Shown piece by piece: positions 43,492 to 53,474 of a stretch of 64,000 bases of DNA; position 1 is the stretch's first letter; the number at the start of each line of letters is the position of its first letter. Below the pieces are notes generated by a model, which was not told the origin of the DNA, did no database searches, and saw only the letters and a program-made list of their open reading frames with translations. The translations under genes and the position numbers were made by a program. The DNA is from Mycobacterium angelicum (GTDB taxonomy: Bacteria > Actinomycetota > Actinomycetes > Mycobacteriales > Mycobacteriaceae), in assembly GCF_002086155.1 (NCBI RefSeq), contig NZ_MVHE01000004.1, positions 186,001-250,000 on the forward strand, written 5' to 3'.

Positions 43492-44682
43492 ATGGGGCAG
43501 TTGTCGCATCGGGAAGACGTTCCGTTTCCGATCTTTGATGCGGATAACCATCTCTACGAGCCGCCGGAGGCGCTGACGAAGTTTCTGCCCAAGGAGTACA
43601 AGGACTACGTCCAGTACGTACAGATCAACGGGCGCACCAAGATTGCGCTGCGCGGCGTGATCAGCAATTACATTCCCAACCCGACATTCGAGGTGGTCGC
43701 CCGCCCGGGGGCGTGGGAGGAGTACTTCAAGTACGGCAACCCGGAAGGCAAAACCAAACGGGAGCTGTTCGGCGAGCCGATGCGCGCGATCCCGGCGTTC
43801 TTCGAGCCCGGCCCGCGCCTGGAGAAGATGAACGAGCTGGGCCTGGACCGCACCCTGATGTTTCCGACGCTGGCCAGCCTGATCGAGGAGCGGCTGCGCG
43901 ACGACCCGCTCGCCATCCATGTGCTCATCCACGCGCTGAACCAGTGGCTCGACGAGGTTTGGGGTTTCAACTACCAGAACCGCATCTTCACCACGCCGGT
44001 CATCACCCTGCCGATCGTCGAGAAGGCCATCGAGGAATTGGAGTGGGTGGTCAAGCGTGGCGCGCGATGCATCCTGGTCCGCCCGGCTCCGGTCCCCGGA
44101 TTCCGCGGCCCCCGCTCGTTCGCGCTGCCCGAGTTCGACCCGTTCTGGGAGCGGGTCGTCGAGCACGACCTGCTGGTCGGCATGCACTCCAGCGACAGCG
44201 GTTACTCCCGCTACACCTCCGAGTGGGACGGCGCCGACCAGGAGATGCTGCCCTTCCAAACCAACGCGATGGGCATCCTCAACGAGTGGCGGCCGATCCA
44301 GGACTCGGTGGGCTCGTGGGTGATTCACGGCGCGCTCTACCGCCATCCCAAGCTGAAGGTCGCGATCGTCGAGGCCGGTTCGAAGTGGATGACCCCGCTG
44401 CTCGACGGCCTGGCCGAGGTCTTCCGCAAGGCCCCGGAGGCTTTCCCGAGCGACCCGGTCGAGATGGTCAAGAGCCGAATCCATGTCAGCCCGTTCTTCG
44501 AGGACGGCATCGACGACCTGGTCAGCCTCGTCGGCGTGGATCAGGTGCTGTACGGCTCGGACTGGCCGCACCCCGAGGGGCTGGCGGAGCCTACCTACTA
44601 CGTCAACGCGCTGTCGCACCTGTCCATCGACGACCAGGCGAAGATCATGGGCGGCAACCTCGGTCGACTCGTCACGGTGTGA
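43492..44682 (+). CDS. Amidohydrolase family 2 protein
   Basis: 396 residues, ATG with AAGGAGG nine bases upstream. Metal box FDADNHLYE (D-x-H variant), LLVGMHSSDSG, YRHPKLKVAIVEAGSKW and VLYGSDWPHPEG at the C-terminus. It is a third member of the family seen at 6986 and 8165. First gene of a four-gene operon (amidohydrolase, AMP-ligase, hypothetical, mini ferredoxin) behind a perfect GAGAAT-type palindrome. Confidence 0.9.
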   Translation: MGQLSHREDVPFPIFDADNHLYEPPEALTKFLPKEYKDYVQYVQINGRTKIALRGVISNYIPNPTFEVVARPGAWEEYFKYGNPEGKTKRELFGEPMRAIPAFFEPGPRLEKMNELGLDRTLMFPTLASLIEERLRDDPLAIHVLIHALNQWLDEVWGFNYQNRIFTTPVITLPIVEKAIEELEWVVKRGARCILVRPAPVPGFRGPRSFALPEFDPFWERVVEHDLLVGMHSSDSGYSRYTSEWDGADQEMLPFQTNAMGILNEWRPIQDSVGSWVIHGALYRHPKLKVAIVEAGSKWMTPLLDGLAEVFRKAPEAFPSDPVEMVKSRIHVSPFFEDGIDDLVSLVGVDQVLYGSDWPHPEGLAEPTYYVNALSHLSIDDQAKIMGGNLGRLVTV

Positions 44683-46118
44683 CCGGGGCTGTTCCCTGGC
44701 GGACCATCCCCGAGATGGTCTTGAGCGCGGCGGATCGCTTCGGCGACGCCGAGGCGGTGGTCGACGGGCCGCTGCGGTTGAATTTCGCGGAGCTCACGCA
44801 CCGGATCCGTTGTGCTGCAGGGTCGTTCGCTTCCATCGGCATCGAGAAGGGTGACCGGGTTGCGATCTGGGCGCCCAACTGTGCCGAATGGATCATCGCG
44901 GCGTTCGGATTGCTCACCGCGGGCGGTGTGCTGGTTCCGGTCAATACCCGGCTCAAGCCCGACGAGGCGGGTGACATCATCGACCGCAGCGGGGCGAAGG
45001 CCGTACTGGTCCGGCAGGGCTTCCTGGACCAGGATTACACCGCGCCCGCGGGCATGCCGGTCATCGATCTGAAGTCCGACTTCCTCGCCGGGAGGTCGCC
45101 ATTCGAACGGGCAGTGAGCGGCACCGACATCTCCGACATCATCTTCACTTCGGGCACGACCGGACGCCCGAAGGGCGCGATGATGAATCACCGCCAGACA
45201 CTGCGGATGTATGAAGAGTGGGCGACGCTCGCCGATCTGCGCGAGGGCGACCGTTACTTGATGATCAACCCGTACTTTCACACCTTCGGTTTGAAGGCCG
45301 GACTCATCGCTTCCTTCCTGCGCGGCGCGACGATGCTGCCGGTCGCGGTGTTCGACATCGACACTGTGGTGGAACTTGTTGAACGCGAGCGCATTACGAT
45401 GCTGCCGGGGCCGCCGACGCTGTACCACTCGTTGCTGACGGTCCACGATAAGGCCAAGCTGTCGAGCTTGCGGGCCGGTGTGACCGGCGCGGCCGACATC
45501 CCCGTCGAACTCGTTCGTCGCATACACAGCGAACTGCCGTTCCAGACCTTGATGACCGGATACGGCCTCACCGAGGCCGGCAACGTGACCCTGTCCCGGG
45601 CGGGCGACTCCTTCGAGGAGGTGGCTACCACCGCGGGCCTGCCCTGCGAAGGCGTGGAAGTGCGCATTTCGGATGACGGTGAGGTGCTGGTCCGCGGGTA
45701 CAGTGTCATGCAGGGTTATCTCGATGATCCAGTTGCCACCGCGGAGGCGATCGATGACGACGGCTGGTTGCACACCGGCGATCTGGGCAGTTTGGATGCG
45801 GCGGGCCGGTTGCGGATCGACGGACGCAAGAAGGACATGTTCATCGTAGGCGGGTTCAACGCCTACCCCGCCGAGATCGAGGGCTTCCTGCTGGAGCACC
45901 CCGCGGTGGCGCAGGCCGCTGTGATCGGTGTGCCCGACGAAAGGCTCGGCCAGGTCGGCAAGGCGTTCGTGGTGGCGAAAACCGCTGTGTCCGAAGGTGA
46001 TTTGCTCACCTGGTGCCGTCAGCGGATGGCTGGATTCAAGGCGCCGCGATCCGTCGAGTTCCTCGACGCCCTACCGCTTAACGCCACCGGAAAAGTCATG
46101 AAGGACCAACTGCGTTGA
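44679..46118 (+). CDS. AMP-dependent acyl-CoA synthetase
   Basis: 479 residues from a GTG overlapping the amidohydrolase stop (GTGA). Adenylation motifs: FTSGTTGRPKGAM (A3), TGYGLTEAG (A5), GWLHTGDLG (A7), GRKKDMFIVGGFNAYPAEIE (A8/A9) and the final Lys in NATGKVMKDQL (A10). It activates a carboxylic acid to its CoA thioester. FadD3-like small acyl-CoA synthetases are of similar size, but the specificity is not decided by the sequence. Confidence 0.92.
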   Translation: MTGAVPWRTIPEMVLSAADRFGDAEAVVDGPLRLNFAELTHRIRCAAGSFASIGIEKGDRVAIWAPNCAEWIIAAFGLLTAGGVLVPVNTRLKPDEAGDIIDRSGAKAVLVRQGFLDQDYTAPAGMPVIDLKSDFLAGRSPFERAVSGTDISDIIFTSGTTGRPKGAMMNHRQTLRMYEEWATLADLREGDRYLMINPYFHTFGLKAGLIASFLRGATMLPVAVFDIDTVVELVERERITMLPGPPTLYHSLLTVHDKAKLSSLRAGVTGAADIPVELVRRIHSELPFQTLMTGYGLTEAGNVTLSRAGDSFEEVATTAGLPCEGVEVRISDDGEVLVRGYSVMQGYLDDPVATAEAIDDDGWLHTGDLGSLDAAGRLRIDGRKKDMFIVGGFNAYPAEIEGFLLEHPAVAQAAVIGVPDERLGQVGKAFVVAKTAVSEGDLLTWCRQRMAGFKAPRSVEFLDALPLNATGKVMKDQLR

Positions 46119-46738
46119 CCGACGGCGACATTCACTCGATGGTGATCGCATCCGACTACCGGGTGCCGGATCCGAGCCGGGTGTGGCCGCTGCTCGAGCG
46201 CAACAAGTCGGCGCTGGCCGACATCGGCGCCCACCACGTTCTGGTCTATGCGTCAACGCACGACTTCGGCCGGGTGCTGGTGATGATCGGCGTGCACAGC
46301 CGCGAGCCGATCGTCGAGTTGCTTCGGTCCCGGATCTTCTTCGACTGGTTCGATGCCGTTGGCGTCGACGACATTCCGGCGGTCTTCGCCGGGGAGATCA
46401 TCGACAGGTACGTCGTCGAGCCGCCGGCCGCGCCGGCGGTGCCGGGAGTCGTCGTCGCCGCGATAGCGTCGGTCGACGATGTGCCCACGCTGACCGCCGG
46501 GGTGCGCGCCGCGATGAACCGCTTCACCGCGGCCGGTATTCGAAAGACCTGGGTTTTCCAGGCTTTCGACGATGCGCATGAGGTATTGATACTGCAGGAG
46601 TTTCCCGACGAGGACGGCGCCCGGGAGTGGATCGACCATCCGGATGCTGCCGCGCAATGGATGTCGGGCGCGGGGATCGGTGCCTATCCACCGCTGTTCG
46701 TCGGCCGCTTCTACGAGATGATGCGGATCGAGGCGTAA
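46115..46738 (+). CDS. Conserved hypothetical protein, two-domain alpha/beta
   Basis: 207 residues from a TTG that overlaps the ligase stop (TTGA). Two halves each look like a dimeric alpha-beta barrel (ferredoxin-like) unit: VIASDYRVPDPSRVWPLLERNK...THDFGRVLVMIGVH and VVVAAIASVDDVP...FDDAHEVLILQEFPDEDGAREW. No catalytic motif is certain. It is probably involved with the acyl-CoA ligase, as the two are tightly coupled. Confidence 0.72.
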   Translation: MTDGDIHSMVIASDYRVPDPSRVWPLLERNKSALADIGAHHVLVYASTHDFGRVLVMIGVHSREPIVELLRSRIFFDWFDAVGVDDIPAVFAGEIIDRYVVEPPAAPAVPGVVVAAIASVDDVPTLTAGVRAAMNRFTAAGIRKTWVFQAFDDAHEVLILQEFPDEDGAREWIDHPDAAAQWMSGAGIGAYPPLFVGRFYEMMRIEA

Positions 46739-46849
46739 GTGAGCGGGCCAGTTGCGCAGGCCTGCGGTGCGGGCGCCGATTGCGGGCGTTGCCGACGCAC
46801 CGTGCGGACGATCCTGGCCGCCCTGGAAGCCAACGAAGCCAAGACCTGA
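46739..46849 (+). CDS. 36-residue BFD-like [2Fe-2S] mini ferredoxin
   Basis: A GTG (46739-46741) directly follows the stop of the previous gene and opens a 36-codon frame. It reads ACGAGADCGRCRRTVRTIL, matching the C-terminal part of bacterioferritin-associated ferredoxins (GxxCGxC then a helix). The N-terminal Cys pair of a full BFD domain is not in it; it has three Cys. It ends one base before the kdc stop on the other strand. It is either a real small protein or a remnant. Confidence 0.55.
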   Translation: MSGPVAQACGAGADCGRCRRTVRTILAALEANEAKT

Positions 46850-46850
46850 T

Positions 46851-48518
46851 TCAGCTTTCAGCCGGCGGCGACATCGAGCCCACGAGTTGGCCCAGCAGCC
46901 GCGGGATCTCGAGGCGGGGCAGGACCACCTCGACGAACACCATCCGGTCCTGGTGTGCGGCGGCCGCGGTGAACGCGTCGTCGAGTTCGCCGTACGTCCG
47001 CGCCCGAAACGCCAGATGGCCGGTCACTCCCAGCGCGTTGGGTACCTCGGTCCAGCTCCAGCCAACGATGTCGTTGTACGGGGCGGTTTCTCCGTGAATC
47101 GCACGCTCGACGGTGTAGCCGTCGTTGTTGACCACCACGATGACGGGGGAGAGCCCCTCGCGGGAAAAGCTGCCGAGTTCCTGGACCGTCAGTTGCGCCG
47201 CGCCGTCGCCGATCAGCAACACCGTCCGGCGCTCGGGATGCGCCAGCCCCGCGCCGAGCGCCGCGGGCAACGTGTAACCGATTGAGCCCCAAAGGGGTTG
47301 GCCGATGAACGTGACACCCTGTGGCAGCCGGTGGTCGGCCATCCCGTAGAACGAGGTCCCCTGGTCGGCCAGCACCACATTGCCCGGGGTGAGCGCCGCA
47401 CACAGCCGGTCCCACACCATCTGCTGGGTGAGCGGTTCGTCGCGGGCCGGGGTAATCGGCGGCGGTGCGGCCGGCGGCGCCGCCACCGCGGGGGAGCTGA
47501 CGCCACGCCTGGTCAGGATTTCGGTGAGTGCGGCCAGCGCGGCGCCCATCTCCAGCGGCGCGAACACCTCGTCGCCCACACTGCTTTGGTACTGCCCGAT
47601 ATCGATGGTGCGGGCCGGGTTGATCCGCTGGCTGAAGAAGCCGCTGACCATGTCGGTGAACACCACCCCGGCCGTCACCAGCACGGGGGCGTTCTCGATC
47701 GCGGCGCGCACCCGTTCGGCGCTGGCCGCGCCCGCGTAGATGCCGAGGAAATTGGGGGAGCTCTCGTCCAGCAGACTTTTGCCCCACATCAACGTGGCAT
47801 GCGGCACGACGTCTGCTGCCAAGAGCGCCTCGAGTTCGCTGACCGCCTGCAGGCGATGCACCAAAAGGTCGGCGAGCACGGTCAATTGGTGGTCATCGAT
47901 CAGCTTGGTCGCGGCCTCGGTGAAAAGGGCGAGCGCACGCGGGCTGGTGCCGCCGGTGTAGCGGGGCAACGGGTCTGCGGGCGGTTCGGTGGGGAAGCGG
48001 GCGACGTCGCTGGAAAGCAATATGTATCCGGGCCGCTTCTGCTCGCGCACCTCGCACAGCACCCGGTCGATTTCCCGGCATGCCGTGGCCGGCATGAGAT
48101 TGGCTTGGGCGCAGGTGATTTCGCGGCTGATCCGGAAGAAGTGCTCGAAGTCGCCGTCGCCGAGGGAATGATGTAACGCCCGGCGAGCGACCTGTGCGTC
48201 CTTGGTGGGGCCGCCGACGATGTGCACCACCGGCACGTGTTCGGCGTAGCTGCCCGCGATGGCGTTGGTCGCCGAGAGTTCGCCGACGCCGAATGTCGTT
48301 ACCACTGCGGCCATTCCGCGCAGGCGACCGTACCCGTCGGCGGCATAGCCGGCGTTGAGCTCGTTGGCGTTGCCCACCCAGCGGATGGCCGGATGAGCGA
48401 CGATGTGGTCGAGGAACTTCAGGTTGTAGTCGCCGGGAACGCCGAAGATCTCCGTTACGCCGAGTTCTGCGAGCCGATCGAGGAGATAGTCGCCGACGGT
48501 ATACACGGGTTCAGTCAC
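46851..48518 (-). CDS. kdc: Alpha-keto acid decarboxylase
   Basis: 555 residues from a GTG; the frame is open further upstream without homology. TPP-enzyme motifs: [14 protein letters not shown] at the start with [18 protein letters not shown] (catalytic Glu), and [31 protein letters not shown] (TPP-binding GDG-N) late on. It is nearly identical in layout and length to M. tuberculosis Rv0853c as I recall it. It decarboxylates branched or aromatic 2-keto acids. The downstream order of SRPBCC, far, SRPBCC, SRPBCC supports the orthology. Confidence 0.95.
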   Translation of the reverse strand: MTEPVYTVGDYLLDRLAELGVTEIFGVPGDYNLKFLDHIVAHPAIRWVGNANELNAGYAADGYGRLRGMAAVVTTFGVGELSATNAIAGSYAEHVPVVHIVGGPTKDAQVARRALHHSLGDGDFEHFFRISREITCAQANLMPATACREIDRVLCEVREQKRPGYILLSSDVARFPTEPPADPLPRYTGGTSPRALALFTEAATKLIDDHQLTVLADLLVHRLQAVSELEALLAADVVPHATLMWGKSLLDESSPNFLGIYAGAASAERVRAAIENAPVLVTAGVVFTDMVSGFFSQRINPARTIDIGQYQSSVGDEVFAPLEMGAALAALTEILTRRGVSSPAVAAPPAAPPPITPARDEPLTQQMVWDRLCAALTPGNVVLADQGTSFYGMADHRLPQGVTFIGQPLWGSIGYTLPAALGAGLAHPERRTVLLIGDGAAQLTVQELGSFSREGLSPVIVVVNNDGYTVERAIHGETAPYNDIVGWSWTEVPNALGVTGHLAFRARTYGELDDAFTAAAAHQDRMVFVEVVLPRLEIPRLLGQLVGSMSPPAES

Positions 48519-48584
48519 GACCACGACGGTACGCCCGGCAGCAGGGTATTCCAGCTGAGCCGCTGGTTCGCTATCGTGCGGGCC

Positions 48585-49028
48585 ATGGCAATCAAAGAGT
48601 CCCGCGACATCGTCATCGAAGCCAGCCCCGAGGAGATCCTGGACGTCATCGCCGATTTCGAGGCGATGCCCGAATGGTCGTCGCCCCACCAGAGCGCCGA
48701 GATCCTCGAGACCGGAGACGACGGGCGGCCGAGCCAGGTGAAGATGAAGGTCAAGACCGCAGGCATCACCGACGAACAGGTGTGCGCCTACACCTGGAGC
48801 GGAAACACGGTGAGCTGGACGCTGGTCAGCTCCGCCCAGCAGAAGTCGCAGGACGGGAAGTACACCTTGGTGCCCCAAGGCGACAGCACCCTGGTCAAGT
48901 TCGAGATCGCCGTCGACCCCAACGTGCCGCTGCCCGGCTTCGTGCTCAAACGCGCCATCAAGGGCACGGTCGATACGGCGACCCAGGATCTGCGCAAGCA
49001 GGTACTGAAGGTGAAGAAGGGAAGCTAA
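48585..49028 (+). CDS. SRPBCC (START/polyketide cyclase-like) protein
   Basis: 147 residues from an ATG, the same length I recall for Rv0854. The START-fold pattern starts with [26 protein letters not shown] and ends [25 protein letters not shown]. The cavity would bind a hydrophobic ligand. It is divergent from kdc and co-oriented with far, which starts five bases after its stop. Two paralogues follow at 50166 and 50661. Confidence 0.9.
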   Translation: MAIKESRDIVIEASPEEILDVIADFEAMPEWSSPHQSAEILETGDDGRPSQVKMKVKTAGITDEQVCAYTWSGNTVSWTLVSSAQQKSQDGKYTLVPQGDSTLVKFEIAVDPNVPLPGFVLKRAIKGTVDTATQDLRKQVLKVKKGS

Positions 49029-49033
49029 CGAGA

Positions 49034-50116
49034 GTGACCGGCGGGGGGCCGCTGGCCGGGGTGAGGGTCATCGAACTCGGCGGCATCGGGCCCGGCCCGC
49101 ACACCGGAATGGTGCTCGCCGACCTGGGCGCCGACGTGGTGCGGGTGCGCCGGCCCGGTTCCCCTGTGCAGATGCCGGCCGAGGACCGCGACCTCATGCA
49201 TCGCGGCAAGCGGATCGTCGACCTGGACGTCAAGACACAGCCCGACGCGCTGCTGGCGCTGGCCGCCAAGGCGGACGTGTTGCTGGACTGCTTCAGGCCC
49301 GGCACCTGCGAACGGCTGGGCATCGGTCCCGATGAGTGCGCCGCGGTCAACCCGCGACTGATCTTCGCGCGGATCACCGGCTGGGGACAGGACGGGCCGC
49401 TGGCTTCGACTGCGGGCCATGACATCAACTATCTGTCGCAGACCGGTGCGCTCTCGGCGCTGGGCTACGCCGACCGGCCTCCGATGCCGCCGCTGAACCT
49501 GGTCGCCGACTTCGGCGGCGGCTCGATGCTGGCGCTGCTGGGTATCGTCGCCGCTCTGTACGAGCGGGAGCGGTCGGGACAGGGCCAGGTTATCGATGCC
49601 GCCATGGTGGACGGGGTCAGCGTGCTGGCCCAGATGATGTGGACTATGAAGGCCACGGGCAAGCTGCGCGACCGGCGCGAATCCTTCCTGCTCGACGGTG
49701 GCGCCCCGTTCTATCGCTGCTATGCGACTTCCGACGGGAAGTACCTGGCCGTCGGCGCCATCGAGCCGCAGTTCTTCGCGGCGTTGCTGACCGGACTTGG
49801 ATTGTCGCCGGCCGATGTGCCCAGCCAGCTCGACGTCGGCTCGTACCCACAGATGCACGCCATCTTCGCTGAACGGTTCGCCGGCCGCACCCGCGACGAA
49901 TGGACCGAGGTCTTCGCCGGCACCGATGCGTGCGTGACCCCGGTGCTGACGTGGAACGAGGCCGCCGGCGATGCCCATCTGCGGGCGCGTTCGACGGTGA
50001 TCGACGCGCATGGCGTGGAGCAGGCGGCGCCGGCACCGCGTTTCTCCCGGCCGCCGGCGGGGCCGGTCGGATCGCCGCCGGCTGCGACCACACCCCTGAA
50101 CGAAATCGGATGGTAA
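49034..50116 (+). CDS. far: CaiB/BaiF family CoA-transferase / alpha-methylacyl-CoA racemase
   Basis: 360 residues from a [35 protein letters not shown] is the family III start, and [13 protein letters not shown] carries the catalytic Asp (D in GHD) and its neighbour. Its size and place correspond to M. tuberculosis Rv0855 (far). Racemisation of 2-methylacyl-CoA, for example from branched lipids or cholesterol, is the usual role. Confidence 0.92.
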   Translation: MTGGGPLAGVRVIELGGIGPGPHTGMVLADLGADVVRVRRPGSPVQMPAEDRDLMHRGKRIVDLDVKTQPDALLALAAKADVLLDCFRPGTCERLGIGPDECAAVNPRLIFARITGWGQDGPLASTAGHDINYLSQTGALSALGYADRPPMPPLNLVADFGGGSMLALLGIVAALYERERSGQGQVIDAAMVDGVSVLAQMMWTMKATGKLRDRRESFLLDGGAPFYRCYATSDGKYLAVGAIEPQFFAALLTGLGLSPADVPSQLDVGSYPQMHAIFAERFAGRTRDEWTEVFAGTDACVTPVLTWNEAAGDAHLRARSTVIDAHGVEQAAPAPRFSRPPAGPVGSPPAATTPLNEIGW

Positions 50117-50165
50117 CGCCGGAACACCGTCCATAACCGGGGCGACGTTGCTAGCGTTGTGCTCG

Positions 50166-50606
50166 GTGGCCGTACAGGTATCGCGTGAGATTGTCATTGA
50201 CGCGCCCCCGGAAAGGGTGATGGAGGCGCTGGCAGATCCTCACGTCCTTACTGCCTGGTCCCCGCTGCACAAGCAAGTCGAAGTGATCGACTATTACCCC
50301 GATGGCCGCCCACACCATGTGAAGGCGACTATCAAAATTCTGGGCCTGACCGATAAAGAGATCCTCGAATATCACTGGGGCCCGGATTGGGTGTGCTGGG
50401 ATGCCGGCCAGACTTTCCAGCAACACGGTCAGCACATCGAATACACGGTCAAACCCGAAGGCATCGATAAAGCGCGGGTGCGTTTCGACATCACCGTAGA
50501 ACCTGCCGGGCCCATTCCGGGTTTCGTGGTGAAGCGGGCCAGCGAGCATGTGCTGGAGTCCGCCGCCAAGGGGCTGCAGAAATTGCTCACCGGAGAAACC
50601 GCGTAG
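50166..50606 (+). CDS. SRPBCC family protein
   Basis: 146 residues from a GTG. The START-like core begins SREIVIDAPPERVMEALADPHVLTAWSPLHKQVEVI and contains EYHWGPDWVCWDAGQTFQQHGQ. It corresponds to Rv0856 in the M. tuberculosis order. It shares much of its middle with the next gene, and both may have arisen by tandem duplication. A CCCGGCCG...CGGCCGGG repeat lies between the two (50608-50642). Confidence 0.88.
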   Translation: MAVQVSREIVIDAPPERVMEALADPHVLTAWSPLHKQVEVIDYYPDGRPHHVKATIKILGLTDKEILEYHWGPDWVCWDAGQTFQQHGQHIEYTVKPEGIDKARVRFDITVEPAGPIPGFVVKRASEHVLESAAKGLQKLLTGETA

Positions 50607-50660
50607 CCCCGGCCGTTTCAACGTGGTCCATTACCGGCCGGGATTGCTAATTTGGTAGCG

Positions 50661-51095
50661 GTGGCCGTACAAGCATCGGGCGAAATCGTCATCGACGCGC
50701 AGCCGGAAGTGATCATGGAGGCGCTCGCCGATATGGACGCTGTGCCGTCATGGTCTTCGGTACACAAGCGCCTCGTCGTCATCGATAGGCATCAAGACGG
50801 CCGGCCCAACCACGTGAAGGTGACCATCAAAGTCGCCTGCATCACCGACACCGAATTGCTCGAATACCATTGGGGCCCCGATTGGATGGTTTGGGATGCC
50901 AAGAAGACCGCCCAGCAACACGGCCAGCACGGTGAATACAACCTGAGCCGCGAAGGTGAGGACCAGACGCGGGTGCGGTTCACGATCACGGTTGAACCGT
51001 CGGCGCCGCTGCCGCAGTTCTGGGTGGGGATCGCGCGCAAGAAGATTCTCAATGCCGCCCTCGAGGGGCTGCGCAAACGGGTTGCCCACGGTTAG
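50661..51095 (+). CDS. SRPBCC family protein, paralogue of preceding gene
   Basis: 144 residues from a GTG; a TTG three codons upstream is an alternative. It has the same central segment, EYHWGPDWMVWDAKKTAQQHGQ, as its neighbour. Corresponds to Rv0857. The C-terminal helix that closes the cavity is PLPQFWVGIARKKILNAALEGL. Ligand unknown. Confidence 0.88.
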   Translation: MAVQASGEIVIDAQPEVIMEALADMDAVPSWSSVHKRLVVIDRHQDGRPNHVKVTIKVACITDTELLEYHWGPDWMVWDAKKTAQQHGQHGEYNLSREGEDQTRVRFTITVEPSAPLPQFWVGIARKKILNAALEGLRKRVAHG

Positions 51096-51209
51096 CCCGG
51101 ACCTCGAACTCGACCGCAGCGAGGTCGGAACGTCTTTATGGTGACCGCAGTCGGCTAACCGCCACGTTCGTCGGGAACGCGTTCACTTTGGCGGTGCACA
51201 ATTGCGTTG

Positions 51210-52280
51210 GTGACTACTCCGCAAGGGCCTTCGCGCGGCGATTCGCCGGAATGGAATCGCCCCTCTCGGCCACCGGGTGCCCCCAAACGACCAATACCCC
51301 CAGCGCCCCAGCCGGCGCCGCCGTCGGATTCGCCGACCCGGCAGATTCCTGGGGGCGGTCGGTCTTACCCCGCACCGCCGCCACCGAACCGACCACCGCC
51401 GCCCCGGCACCCACCGGGTCGACAACCGTATCCGCCGGCTCCGCGGCCGGGTCCGTCCGGCCCGCCGCCGGGCCAACAAGAGCAGGCCACCACTAGGCTG
51501 CCCACCGAGCCGCCGCCGAAGGTAGCCCAAAGCCGGCGCCGCTTCTCCCGCAGATCGGTGAGTGTGGTCTTAGCCATCCTGTTGGCGGTCATCGTTGCGG
51601 TCGCGGTGGGTGCCGAGCTATGGGTCCGCCACCTGGCCACTAGCAAAGTCGCGCAGGCGGTGCAATGCGAGGTGCAGGACAGCGCCAGCGTTTCTTTTGC
51701 CTCCATGCCGCCGGTCCTGTGGCAGTACCTCAGCAGCCACTACCCCGACGTTTCCGTGCAGACTGCCGGCAACCAGGTGCGCAGTGCCAAGGGCATGAAA
51801 GTCACCATCGATATCAAGGACCTGCGCCTGAGCGACGCCAATAATTCCAAGGGCACCATCGGCGCGCTGAACGGCACGATTACCTGGTCAACCGAAGGCA
51901 TCAAAGAATCGATCCAGAACGCCATTCCGGAGCTGGGCAGTTTCGTAGCCAGCAAAGTCACCACCAACCCCAGCGCCGGAACTATCGAATTGCAGGGTCT
52001 GCTCGACAGCGCCACCCTCAAGCCCCAGATCGTCAACAATGGGCTGTCGCTACAGGTGGTCAATTTGACCGCGCTGGGTTCGCGGATGTCGACGGATACG
52101 GTGCAGAAGTACCTGGACGATCTCACAGCCAAGGCGACGCAGAACTATCCGCTCGGCATCCACGCGGACAGCGTCAAGGTCACCGATTCCGGCGTCGAGG
52201 CTACCTTCTCCACGACAAACGCGACGATCCCGGCAAACTCGTCATCGCAGACCGGTCATGACTGCTTCAGCGGAGCCTGA
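51210..52280 (+). CDS. DUF2993 membrane-anchored protein with Pro-rich cytosolic head
   Basis: 356 residues from a GTG. Residues 1-115 are Pro/Arg-rich. One membrane helix near 118-140 (VSVVLAILLAVIVAVAVGAEL). The outside part is a DUF2993 domain, as in LmeA, with AVQCEVQDSASVSFASMPPVL and a series of beta strands. DUF2993 proteins are beta-rich cell-wall proteins; LmeA is involved in mannolipid metabolism. No counterpart is in the Rv0853c-Rv0860 order I recall, so it may be an insertion. Confidence 0.82.
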   Translation: MTTPQGPSRGDSPEWNRPSRPPGAPKRPIPPAPQPAPPSDSPTRQIPGGGRSYPAPPPPNRPPPPRHPPGRQPYPPAPRPGPSGPPPGQQEQATTRLPTEPPPKVAQSRRRFSRRSVSVVLAILLAVIVAVAVGAELWVRHLATSKVAQAVQCEVQDSASVSFASMPPVLWQYLSSHYPDVSVQTAGNQVRSAKGMKVTIDIKDLRLSDANNSKGTIGALNGTITWSTEGIKESIQNAIPELGSFVASKVTTNPSAGTIELQGLLDSATLKPQIVNNGLSLQVVNLTALGSRMSTDTVQKYLDDLTAKATQNYPLGIHADSVKVTDSGVEATFSTTNATIPANSSSQTGHDCFSGA

Positions 52281-52292
52281 TTGGCCGCAATT

Positions 52293-53474
52293 TTAAGGCC
52301 CGGGCCGGTCGCGCAACACGGACAGTCGTCTGATCGCTTCGTCGAGGGTTTCCTCGCGTTTGCAGAAGGTGAAGCGCACCAAGTGATTCCATGTGTCGGC
52401 GTGCGGGGCTACCGGATCGCAGAACGCCGACATCGGGATGGCGGCCACCCCGGCCTTCTCGGGCAGTGCCGCGCAGAATGACGCGCTGTCGTCGTACCCC
52501 AGCGGACGTGGGTCGGCGCACAGGAAGTAGGTCCCATAGCTGTCATGCAGGGCGAAGCCGATGTCCGCCAGGCCCGACGCCAGCCGATCTCGCCTGGACT
52601 GCAAGGAATTTCGTAGTTGCTCCACCCACGGATCCTGGCTATCCAGCGCCGCTGCCACGGCCGGCTGGAACGGTGCACCGCCGACATAGCTCAGGTACTG
52701 TTTGGCCGCACGCACTCCGGTGATGAGTTGTCTTGGGCCGCAGGCCCATCCGATCTTCCACCCGGTGCAGTTGAACATCTTGGCAGCGCTGGAGATGGTG
52801 ATCGTCCGCTCGGCCATGCCGTCGAAGGTGGCCAGCGGCAGGTGCTGGTGGCCGTCGAATACGAGGTGTTCGTATACCTCGTCGGTGATCACCAAAAGGT
52901 CTGCGGCCACCGCGATCTCGGCGATGGCGGCCAGCTCGTCCTTGCTGAGCACGGCGCCGGTCGGGTTGTGCGGCGTGTTGACGATCAGTGTTCGGGTTTT
53001 CGGTGTGAGCGCGCTTCGCAGCGTGTCGGTGTCCAGCGCGAAGCCGCGGCCGTCGGGAACCAGGGGTATGGCTACCCGGTGGGCACCGGCCATCGCCACC
53101 ACCGGTGAGTAGGAGTCGTAGAACGGCTCGATCAGCAAGACCTCAGAGCCGGGTTCGACGAGGCCGAGCACCGCTGCCGCGATGGCTTCGGTGGCCCCGA
53201 CCGTGACCAGCACTTCGGTGTCGGGGTCGTACTCGACACCGAATTTCCGCCGGCGTTGTGCGGCGACTGCCTGCCGCAGCGGTGCGATGCCGATTCCGGG
53301 CGGGTACTGGTTGACGCCCGCGGCGATGGCGTCCCGGGCGGCCGCGAGCATCTGCGGCGGTCCGTCTTCGTCGGGAAAGCCCTGCCCCAGGTTGATCGCG
53401 CCGATGCGCGCGGCCAGCGCCGACATCTCGGCGAAGACCGTGGTTGCATACGGGCGCAGGCGCTCCACCGTCAT
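52293..53474 (-). CDS. dapC: N-succinyldiaminopimelate aminotransferase-like class I/II aminotransferase
   Basis: 393 residues from an ATG; the frame continues upstream but without homology. PLP motifs: NTPHNPTGAVLSKDEL, ITDEVYEHLVFDG, and the Schiff-base Lys in SSAAKMFNCTGWKIGW. Length and place match M. tuberculosis Rv0858c, annotated dapC, a step of lysine/meso-diaminopimelate synthesis. The 3' end converges on the DUF2993 gene. Confidence 0.92.
   Translation of the reverse strand: MTVERLRPYATTVFAEMSALAARIGAINLGQGFPDEDGPPQMLAAARDAIAAGVNQYPPGIGIAPLRQAVAAQRRRKFGVEYDPDTEVLVTVGATEAIAAAVLGLVEPGSEVLLIEPFYDSYSPVVAMAGAHRVAIPLVPDGRGFALDTDTLRSALTPKTRTLIVNTPHNPTGAVLSKDELAAIAEIAVAADLLVITDEVYEHLVFDGHQHLPLATFDGMAERTITISSAAKMFNCTGWKIGWACGPRQLITGVRAAKQYLSYVGGAPFQPAVAAALDSQDPWVEQLRNSLQSRRDRLASGLADIGFALHDSYGTYFLCADPRPLGYDDSASFCAALPEKAGVAAIPMSAFCDPVAPHADTWNHLVRFTFCKREETLDEAIRRLSVLRDRPGP

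Noticed and set aside
50608..50642. CCCGGCCG...CGGCCGGG as a terminator between two SRPBCC genes
   Set aside because: The loop is 19 bases and no T-run follows; the next gene in the same direction is only 19 bp away. Structure possible, terminator role unsupported.
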